From positions 41,795 through 105,794 of the forward strand of contig JAPOZO010000031.1 of NCBI GenBank assembly GCA_026706025.1: 64,000 bases of DNA. The letters run 5' to 3'. The DNA is from Candidatus Poribacteria bacterium. Lineage in GTDB: Bacteria > Poribacteria > WGA-4E > WGA-3G. The position numbers were made by a program, and so were the translations under genes. Positions 45,341 to 52,431 of this stretch are shown here, piece after piece. Below the pieces are notes generated by a model, which was given only the letters and a program-made list of their open reading frames with translations, was not told where the DNA came from and did not search any database. Position 1 is the first letter of the stretch. The number at the start of each line of letters is the position of its first letter.

Positions 45341-46117
45341 ATGGCAAGAGTACCGATTGGTTTAGAACTGTTTTCTGTCCGAAATGAGTTGGCGGAGGAT
45401 GCCCGCGGCACGATAAAAGCGGTCGCAGAGATGGGTTACGAAGGCGTTGAATTCGCCGGTCCCCCGCAACACCCTGCTGAAGAATTGAAAGGCTATCTTG
45501 ACGAGTTCGGCTTGGTCTGCTGTGGGTGGCATACACCGTTCAACCTCGTCCAAGAAGACACCCTCGCCGAAACGATTGAATTCAATAAAGTTTTGGAGAA
45601 CCGTTATATTATCGTTCCGGGGATACCGGGCGAACTGCGTCAATCGCGGGCAGATTGGTTGAAGTTAGCCGATACGTTCAATGAAATCGCCGATAAACTC
45701 GCCGAACACGATATGGTGACAGGTTACCATAACCATCACGTCGAATTTACGCCGCTCGATGGTGAGCAACCGTGGGATACCTTCTTCGGGAATACGAATG
45801 ACGGCGTTGTGATGCAGCTGGATATGGGCAACGCGTTGTCTGGTGGCGCCGATCTCGTCGGTATTCTGGAGAGATACCCGGGACGCGCTGGCACAGTCCA
45901 TCTCAAGCCGTATGACGAATCAATAGGTGAAACGGACAGACACGCCGGTTTCCGCCCTATTATCGGTGAAGACAGTGTGCAGTGGGACGAGATCTTCCGA
46001 ATCTGCGAAACAACTGGTGGCACGGAATGGTACATCGTTGAATATGAAAGCGATGCCTACCCGCCACTTGAGGCTGTCGAACGTTGTCTAACTGCACTCA
46101 AGGAAATGGGTAAATAG
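45341..46117 (+). CDS. Sugar phosphate isomerase/epimerase (TIM barrel)
   Basis: A 258-residue AP_endonuc_2-family TIM barrel. Metal and substrate residues are suggested by VTGYHNHHVEFTPLDG, VVMQLDMGNALSGG, GTVHLKPYDES and WYIVEYESDAYPP (Glu at the end of the last strand). YHNHxxEF is a hallmark of the IolE/xylose-isomerase-like group widespread in Poribacteria and Planctomycetes. AAAGGA precedes the ATG at 45341; the open frame upstream has no site. The substrate is unknown. Confidence 0.87.
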   Translation: MARVPIGLELFSVRNELAEDARGTIKAVAEMGYEGVEFAGPPQHPAEELKGYLDEFGLVCCGWHTPFNLVQEDTLAETIEFNKVLENRYIIVPGIPGELRQSRADWLKLADTFNEIADKLAEHDMVTGYHNHHVEFTPLDGEQPWDTFFGNTNDGVVMQLDMGNALSGGADLVGILERYPGRAGTVHLKPYDESIGETDRHAGFRPIIGEDSVQWDEIFRICETTGGTEWYIVEYESDAYPPLEAVERCLTALKEMGK

Positions 46118-46224
46118 CGGTCAGCCATCAGCAGTCAGCGGTCAGCAAGAGAGCCTTGTGGCAGTAGGTTGGGTTGAACGCCGTTGAAAAGGGTTTTGAA
46201 GTCTTCAAGGTTTTCGTGTAAAAT

Positions 46225-46254
46225 CCGGTTCGGTTGGGAAACCGAACCTACCGG
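46225..46254 (+). repeat. CCGGTTCGGTT palindromic repeat
   Basis: CCGGTTCGGTTGGG then AAACCGAACCTACCGG, a short copy of the family at 3180-3240 and 38089-38118 with compensating changes in both arms (GCGGTT/AACCGC to TCGGTT/AACCGA). Nearby at 46125-46147 are GTCAGC-type short repeats. Confidence 0.75.
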
Positions 46255-46311
46255 GCCTAGTGGCGCGGCGGTTATTCCTGTCTAAAATTGACACTTATAG
46301 GGGTAAAAATT

Positions 46312-47070
46312 ATGAGAACCTATTGTGCAAGTACCCTTCCATTTTCCGCTTTTCCTTTGACGGCATTTGTGACCGAGTTATCCGAAGGCGGTGTATCCGC
46401 TATTGAACTCGCGCAACCCCATTTTTCGGATGTGGAAGCCGAAACTATTGACACACTTCGAGAAGAGACTGGGCTCAATTTCAAATCCATGCTGAGCACG
46501 GTCCGGGTTGACGCGCCAGATGGTCTTGAAGCGTTAATCTCAATTCTCGACACTGCCCAAAGGCTTTCCGTTCCAATCGTCAGCATCGCGAGTGGTGGCA
46601 ATGAAGATGCCACCACTCGTGAGATTGACACGATTATTGATCATCTCAAAACGGTCACTGCGGAAGCGGAAACCCGCAATTTGACCCTTGTCCTCTATGC
46701 GCACGAGGGAAGTCTCGCCTATAACCTTGAACGCACGCAGCAGATACTCAACGCGATCCCTTCCGAAAATTTTGGCTTTTACTACAGCCCGTATCACTTC
46801 CAGCGCGCCGGAGACGATCCTGTTATTGCCTTACGTACGTTGTCAGAACGACTGGTTAGCGTCTATTTCAACTGCGGTGTCGATTCGCAAACAGGCAGCG
46901 AACCGTTCTGGGCACCGGAGATGGATTTTCCTGCTATCTGTCAGGAAATAGACCGGGTCGGCTACACCGAAGAAATCATGCTGATCTATTTAGGATTGAA
47001 CGCGGAGACACCACAACCGATTGTTGAAGGTGTCTTGAACGCTCGCGCGAAGTTAGAAACCTACTTTTAA
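46312..47070 (+). CDS. TIM-barrel protein, sugar phosphate isomerase/epimerase family
   Basis: A 252-residue AP_endonuc_2-like TIM barrel, more divergent than the preceding one. Strands at LTLVLYAHEGSLAYNLERTQ, FGFYYSPYHFQRAGDDP and LVSVYFNCGVDS occupy the metal-ligand places, but several of the usual His/Glu/Asp are different (YSPYHF in place of xDxGH), so it may be inactive or metal-independent. The start at 46312 has a weak GGGGT site. Confidence 0.7.
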   Translation: MRTYCASTLPFSAFPLTAFVTELSEGGVSAIELAQPHFSDVEAETIDTLREETGLNFKSMLSTVRVDAPDGLEALISILDTAQRLSVPIVSIASGGNEDATTREIDTIIDHLKTVTAEAETRNLTLVLYAHEGSLAYNLERTQQILNAIPSENFGFYYSPYHFQRAGDDPVIALRTLSERLVSVYFNCGVDSQTGSEPFWAPEMDFPAICQEIDRVGYTEEIMLIYLGLNAETPQPIVEGVLNARAKLETYF

Positions 47071-47560
47071 TTGAAGACGCTTCACTATCCTATTCCACAC
47101 GTTACATGAAAACGATGGATGAAAACGGGCAAAATGTTGGGAACTTTGCTTTTCACGTTGTGCGTTATGTGTGGTCATACTTGTGGTTTCTCAAAACCCA
47201 ATGCCAACATGCTGTTTGTTTTCTCCAAATTTCTTTAGTATATTCCTATAATTACTCCCGTCTCACAAAAAAATCCTTTCAAAAGTGTCCAAACGTCTTG
47301 CAGGGACACTCATTGTGTGTTTTCCCTCCGCAATCGGGGTTTATCCTGCGTTTAGAACCGATACTCGCAGAACAACTGCTAAAAATCCTGATTTTTTGTT
47401 ATTTTTTTTCAAATGATGTGAGTTTTCCGCCCAAAGCTTCGTCTTTAATAATAGAAGATATGAACCGTATCGCCCTACGTAGTTTTACAAGATTCGGCAT
47501 CTGATTAAGCCCCTTCGGCGGATACGGACACGCCCCAACTGTTTATTGGAAGGACACCTC
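47071..47560. other. Spacer upstream of the first sigma-fusion gene
   Basis: 490 bases without a credible gene. It holds an inverted repeat AGTGTCC/GGACACT (47284-47310, 13-base spacer) and the conserved upstream element at 47402-47450 that recurs before the small membrane protein genes at 57559 and 58321. Confidence 0.55.
47402..47450 (+). promoter_or_regulatory. Conserved upstream element, copy A
   Basis: T-run, then CAAATGATGTGAGTTTTCCG, then CGTCTTTA after 11 bases. The same order (T-run, ATTATGCACGTTTTCC, 12 bases, CGTCTTTA) occurs at 57383-57429 and 58182-58228. CGTCTTT resembles the -10 part of ECF promoters, but no usual GGAAC -35 box is at the right distance. It ends about 110 bases before the sigma-fusion start. 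Confidence 0.45.
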
Positions 47561-50083
47561 GTGGAAAAAGAAAATGATGTTCAACTGATTCAAAGAATAT
47601 TATCAGGCGATGAAGCAGCGTTTGATGTCTTGGTCCAAAGGCACCAGAAGAGCGTGCACGCCTTGGCGTGGCGGAAGATCGGCGATTTTCACGATGCTGA
47701 GGAGATTACACAGGACACATTCCTTCAAGTATACAAAAAACTCCCGACCCTCAAGGACCCTTATAAATTTGCTGGGTGGCTGTATGTCATCACAAATCGG
47801 CTTTGTTTTGATCGGATGCGGCAGAAAAATCTTACGATACAATCGTTGGAGGACACACCTGTGGAAGAAGTTGAAAAATCCTCTTATACCCATCACGTAT
47901 CGGAACAACGGCATACAGAAATCACCGAGCGTCGCCGTGCTATCGTCAAAAAACTTCTCGAAAAACTCCCGGAGAGTGAACGGACAGTCATGATCCTCCA
48001 TTATCTCGGCGAGATGACGGTGAAAGAAATTAGCAAGTTCTTGGGTGTCTCTGCAAACGCAATTCATAACCGGCTGTATCGGGCACGAAAGCGGTTACAA
48101 GAGGAAGAAGCCCTCCTTGTTCAAGAAGTTCTCAGCGGTGTGCAGATACCAACGAGTGTAGGTCAAAACATTATGCAGCGGGTCGCTGACATAAAACTCG
48201 CGCCGCAAACAACGCCAAAGCCCGTTATTCCCTGGATCGCTTTCGGTACCGCTTTCCTTCTGCTCGCCTTACTCTTTGGCGCGAGCAATCAATACCTCAC
48301 CCGTTTTCAGAGACCCTATAGTTTCGAGGCGGCATCTGAACCGACCATTGCCATCATTGACGCACCCGTCGTTCTTGAGACTGACGCGAAACCCGCACTG
48401 CGAAGCCAAGTTGGACAGGATACTGCCTTAAATCAAAGAACTGGTGCAGACTTACATGGATCTGAAACTGTCTCAACAACCGAGTTACCGATGCAGCGAG
48501 AAAATATTGAGGCATGGATGCCAGATGAAAATCTACGTCGGGCTATTCAATCTGAACTCAAACTTGGCGATATTCCGCTCGAGATAGAACATCTCCAGCA
48601 ACTTGAGCGGTTACTCAGTATGGATGGCGGTATAGAAAGTATTATGGGTTTAGAACACGCTGTCAATCTTAAATTTCTACATCTTGCGCCCAACAAAATC
48701 TCGGATATCACACCACTCGCAAACCTACACAATCTTCGGACACTGAAACTCTATCTCAACAGACTCGTAGACGTTTCACCCCTTGCGGGATTAGTAGGTT
48801 TAGAGATTTTGCATCTATCAAATAACAGGATCGTTGACATCTCACCCCTTGAGAGGCTTGTGAACCTAAGAGATTTACGACTCGACTACAATCGCATCGA
48901 ATATTTTTCACCGCTCGCCGGATTAACAAAACTTCAGATCCTTAGGATTAACGACAATTGGGGCATCGATATTTCATCTGTCCCGACATCCAATTTGACA
49001 GAATTTCTGTATGACCCTACCTTTAATATCCCAGAGATGCCGAACCGTGACCGGATCATGGCTCGCCAGTATCCATCCGTTTTCGCAGCTTGGCATAACA
49101 TCATCAATCTACCGACGCTCTCATGGGACGAAAGATTAGTCTATCACGACCTGTATTTCTCTAACCCTATGTTCGGACTTCATTGGCGGTGGACTCCTAC
49201 AAAAATGAAAATCTCTGGGAATTTTCGGACAGCAAAGCAACAGCGAGATACGATGCTCAAAGAGAATCCAAATATAATTTTTCTCGTCGGAATTTATCAC
49301 TATGGTACACAAGATACATTCGTTCAGCAGGCTATTGAAGTTGCCAAATGTGGTATCTATGATGGTATCTTTTTAAATTGGTGGCAAGGCGATAGGGTTG
49401 ATGCGAAAGTTGCTATACTGCAGAAAATTCGTGAAGTGGTTGGAGATGATTTTCTCATTATCGTCAACGGACTTCGCTCTAAAATTCCACACTTAGCACC
49501 CTATGTCAATGGCACATTCATGGAAACGAGACGATACCACCCACAGGGTTACACCCATACTGAACTTCAAGAGATTGAAAGTGCTTTGCTATGGTCAGAG
49601 AAAAATCTTCGATCTCCACAGATTAATTCCTTAGAGGGTTGGGGGCTCGCTGAGGAACCCTTAGATTCACCGCGTAACCAGCAATGGATGCGGGTTTTTA
49701 CAACCTTGAGTTTAACGCATTCTGACGGTTATGTTTCGTATGTGACGGGGATTTCATCGTTAACCCACACACATCATCATCCCATTTGGGAAGGACATTC
49801 CGACGAACACGCACAAGGAAAACTACACGATCATACGCATCAGCACTACTGGTATGATTTCTGGGACACCGATCTCGGCCAGCCAGTAGGTGAAAAAGGG
49901 CAGCTCTACCGCGGTCGCGAGGGTTTATTCATCCGCGAGTTTGCCAACGGTTGGGCGGTCTATAACCGCAGTGGGAAAGCACAGCAGATCCAGTTGCCAA
50001 TGCAAACCACCGGTGTCGCGAGTGGTATCACCAGCACATCACACCCACTCCCTGATTTAGATGGTGAGATTTACCTGAAGTAG
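47561..50083 (+). CDS. ECF sigma factor-TM-LRR-glycosidase-like fusion (membrane-anchored sigma)
   Basis: An 840-residue protein. Residues ~15-85 are sigma-70 region 2 (WRKIGDFHDAEEITQDTFLQ), ~122-185 region 4 (LPESERTVMILHYLGEMTVK then VSANAIHNRLYRARKRLQ). One membrane helix follows at ~224-245 (WIAFGTAFLLLALLFGASN), then a linker (RFQRPYSFEAASEPTI), about five SDS22-like LRRs (~360-475) and a TIM-barrel glycosidase-like domain (~500-840). At the place where the three downstream stand-alone proteins have DGIxxD, this has DGIFLN (Asn606). A His-rich loop (10 His, ~734-764) is shared only with the next gene. The GTG at 47561 follows GGAAGGA. A dockerin remnant lies after the stop. The sigma part should face the cytoplasm and the rest the periplasm; release by proteolysis is inferred. 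Confidence 0.88.
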   Translation: MEKENDVQLIQRILSGDEAAFDVLVQRHQKSVHALAWRKIGDFHDAEEITQDTFLQVYKKLPTLKDPYKFAGWLYVITNRLCFDRMRQKNLTIQSLEDTPVEEVEKSSYTHHVSEQRHTEITERRRAIVKKLLEKLPESERTVMILHYLGEMTVKEISKFLGVSANAIHNRLYRARKRLQEEEALLVQEVLSGVQIPTSVGQNIMQRVADIKLAPQTTPKPVIPWIAFGTAFLLLALLFGASNQYLTRFQRPYSFEAASEPTIAIIDAPVVLETDAKPALRSQVGQDTALNQRTGADLHGSETVSTTELPMQRENIEAWMPDENLRRAIQSELKLGDIPLEIEHLQQLERLLSMDGGIESIMGLEHAVNLKFLHLAPNKISDITPLANLHNLRTLKLYLNRLVDVSPLAGLVGLEILHLSNNRIVDISPLERLVNLRDLRLDYNRIEYFSPLAGLTKLQILRINDNWGIDISSVPTSNLTEFLYDPTFNIPEMPNRDRIMARQYPSVFAAWHNIINLPTLSWDERLVYHDLYFSNPMFGLHWRWTPTKMKISGNFRTAKQQRDTMLKENPNIIFLVGIYHYGTQDTFVQQAIEVAKCGIYDGIFLNWWQGDRVDAKVAILQKIREVVGDDFLIIVNGLRSKIPHLAPYVNGTFMETRRYHPQGYTHTELQEIESALLWSEKNLRSPQINSLEGWGLAEEPLDSPRNQQWMRVFTTLSLTHSDGYVSYVTGISSLTHTHHHPIWEGHSDEHAQGKLHDHTHQHYWYDFWDTDLGQPVGEKGQLYRGREGLFIREFANGWAVYNRSGKAQQIQLPMQTTGVASGITSTSHPLPDLDGEIYLK

Positions 50084-50095
50084 GTCTCACCGCCC

Positions 50096-50172
50096 GTAGA
50101 TGTCAATGAGATGGCACAGTGAATATCTTAGATTTAACGCAAGTTGCCACCTTTGTAGCGTACGCATTATGA
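50096..50172 (+). pseudogene. Dockerin-repeat remnant downstream of the sigma-fusion stop codon
   Basis: Immediately after the stop (TAG, 50081-50083), the sequence continues VDVN in frame 0 and, after a one-base deletion near 50108-50110, DGTVNILDLTQVATFVAYAL and a stop in another frame. This is the same kind of dockerin repeat that ends the next three proteins (VDVNNDGVVNIQDLVIVANA). The preceding residues DLDGEIYLK are also shared. The C-terminal dockerin of the ancestral protein was therefore lost by a nonsense change plus a frameshift. Confidence 0.85.
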
Positions 50173-50309
50173 ACTTCTTCATGAAAAACACAGGTCTGCA
50201 TACCTAAAATTTTGTAAGTATCAAGTTGGATTAGATTTGGTCGCCATCGCAAATAGTTTCTAACCCCAGAGAGACAAACGAATCCCTACATAGGAGGAGA
50301 ATACGCCTT

Positions 50310-52415
50310 ATGAAAATTAATGGATTTTTATTTACAATTATATTGACCGGACTGCTACTGATTACCACACTCGGAGACATCACACACGCCCAAGACGAAG
50401 AAGACTGGATGCCGGATCCCTACTTAGAGCGGGCGGTCCGTAAAAATTTAGGAATTCCCGACACAATACCGATACATCCCGCAGATATAGCGGAATTATC
50501 CCATCTACATCTAATAACAGAACACAATATTCAGCGTTTGAAAGGGCTCGAACATGCCGTGAACCTTAGGGACTTGATTATCGACAGAAGTGAAGTCTCA
50601 GATTTAGCACCCCTTGCAGGACTTGAGAATCTACAGGCCTTAAGGTTGAATTATAATCGCATCACGGATATTTCACCCCTTTCTGGGTTGGTGAACCTAC
50701 AACGCTTGCAATTGCACAACAATCAAATTGTAGACATTTCACCGCTCGCAGGATTGATAGGGCTACGAGACTTACGAATGAAAAGCAATGAAGTTGTGGA
50801 TATTACACCCCTTTCTGGGTTGGTGAACCTACGATACTTGGAATTACAGGGCAATCAGATTTCAGATATCACACCGCTTCAAGGGTTAGTGAACCTTGAG
50901 GTGTTGATCCTCGGAGGAAATCCGATTACCGATTTTACACCCATTTACGGGCTTGTCGAAGTCGCCGAAGTAACAATAGAGATCGGCGGGATACCTATAG
51001 ACTTTGAAACACTTCAGAGACTGAATCCAATAGACCGTATTGTTTGCGATATAGAGAGAGAACCGATACGTCCTCGTATTGAAAACAGGACGTATCCGTC
51101 TATTTTTCAAGTAACATGTGCGTATATTATCAACCGTCCAGAACTTTCTTGGTTGGAGAGCATAGCATACGATCTATATTCCTGCGGGTTGTTCGGAGCG
51201 GAATTTTTTCAAGGTCCAGACGGCCTGGTTCTCAGGATCCGTGAGAAGAGTGGGGAAGCCGAAGGAATACGCAAACGGCGTCCAAATATACTTTTCCTTG
51301 CAAGTATAGGCTTTCATGGTGCAGGCGTAGACAAGTATCCAGAGGATTCGCCGTATTGGTTCAGAGATAAATCTGGAAATAGAATAATAGATCGCAGATG
51401 GGGGACTGTTGCTCTCCTGGACTTCAGGCATCCTGATGTTCAAAAACGGGTTATAGAGGAGGCACGTGAGCTTTCGAGATGTGGGATTTTTGACGGAATA
51501 GCCATAGATAAATGGGCATCGTCTGGACATGGAGATATGCCCCGAGAAGAACACGTTGCCGCAAAGGATCGCATGATACAAGGCATTCGTGATGCCGTCG
51601 ATGATGATTTCTTGATACTGGTAACGACGGGGAACGATATTATACCGACGCGGCATCATGCGGAATATATCAATGGTTTTTTCATGGAAACGAGTGAAAA
51701 TTATGAGGGCGGTTATACGCACGCAGGACTCTTTCACATCGAGAACACGCTGTCGTGGGCTGAAGAAAACCTTCGAGAACCTCAAATCAACTGTTTGGCA
51801 GGCAGGGGTGTTCGCAACGAACTGCTGGATTCTCCGAGAAATCTACAATGGATGCGTCTGTGGACGACAATGAGTCTGACACATTCTGACGGCTATGTCG
51901 TATTTACGATGGGTGCCAACCCTGGCCATCCCCCCCACCCTTTTGAATTTTGGCCAGGTCATGCGGATCTTCATGCACAGGGCATACGTCACAATCACCA
52001 AAACACCCACTACCACTATGACTTCTGGGATGCGGACTTGGGTCGCCCGGTCGGTGGTGATGAAACGAAAGCGCAGCTTTATGAGAATCGCGAGGGGTTG
52101 TTTATCCGAGAGTTCACTAACGGCTGGGCGGTCTATAATCGGAGTGGTGCAGCACAAGAGATAGAACTTCCGCAGGCGGTTTCCGGCTGGTCGAGTGGTG
52201 TAAAAGATAAACGTCGGCATACGTTGGCGGATTTGGACGGCGAGATTTATTTGAAAGTAGGAACGCCTCTTACTGTGGATGTCAATAATGATGGCGTTGT
52301 GAATATACAAGATCTGGTGATTGTGGCGAATGCGTTGGGGGAAACGGAACCGGATCTGAATGGTGATGGCATTGTCAATATCCAGGATTTGGTGATTGTC
52401 GCAAATGCGTTTTAA
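50310..52415 (+). CDS. Secreted LRR-glycosidase-like-dockerin protein 1
   Basis: A 701-residue protein with a signal peptide (GFLFTIILTGLLLITTLGD), a short EDWMPDPYLERAVRKNLG segment shared with all members, about six 22-residue LRRs (~75-205), a TIM-barrel glycosidase-like domain (~225-590), a small C-terminal sandwich (GLFIREFTNGWAVYNRSG) and two dockerin-type calcium repeats (DVNNDGVVNIQDL, DLNGDGIVNIQDL). Asp400 in DGIAID and the Glu in NGFFMETSE are candidate catalytic residues. A His-rich loop (8 His, ~539-571) is found here and in the sigma fusion, not in copies 2 and 3. The Shine-Dalgarno is AGGAGG. It lies 226 bases after the sigma fusion and may be its target. Confidence 0.82.
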   Translation: MKINGFLFTIILTGLLLITTLGDITHAQDEEDWMPDPYLERAVRKNLGIPDTIPIHPADIAELSHLHLITEHNIQRLKGLEHAVNLRDLIIDRSEVSDLAPLAGLENLQALRLNYNRITDISPLSGLVNLQRLQLHNNQIVDISPLAGLIGLRDLRMKSNEVVDITPLSGLVNLRYLELQGNQISDITPLQGLVNLEVLILGGNPITDFTPIYGLVEVAEVTIEIGGIPIDFETLQRLNPIDRIVCDIEREPIRPRIENRTYPSIFQVTCAYIINRPELSWLESIAYDLYSCGLFGAEFFQGPDGLVLRIREKSGEAEGIRKRRPNILFLASIGFHGAGVDKYPEDSPYWFRDKSGNRIIDRRWGTVALLDFRHPDVQKRVIEEARELSRCGIFDGIAIDKWASSGHGDMPREEHVAAKDRMIQGIRDAVDDDFLILVTTGNDIIPTRHHAEYINGFFMETSENYEGGYTHAGLFHIENTLSWAEENLREPQINCLAGRGVRNELLDSPRNLQWMRLWTTMSLTHSDGYVVFTMGANPGHPPHPFEFWPGHADLHAQGIRHNHQNTHYHYDFWDADLGRPVGGDETKAQLYENREGLFIREFTNGWAVYNRSGAAQEIELPQAVSGWSSGVKDKRRHTLADLDGEIYLKVGTPLTVDVNNDGVVNIQDLVIVANALGETEPDLNGDGIVNIQDLVIVANAF

Positions 52416-52431
52416 GAAAGGACATTAACGT

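Noticed and set aside
47106..47504. Open frame of 132 codons upstream of the first sigma fusion
   Set aside because: No ribosome-binding site, Cys/Phe-rich unpatterned product, and it covers an inverted repeat and the conserved upstream element; better read as regulatory spacer.
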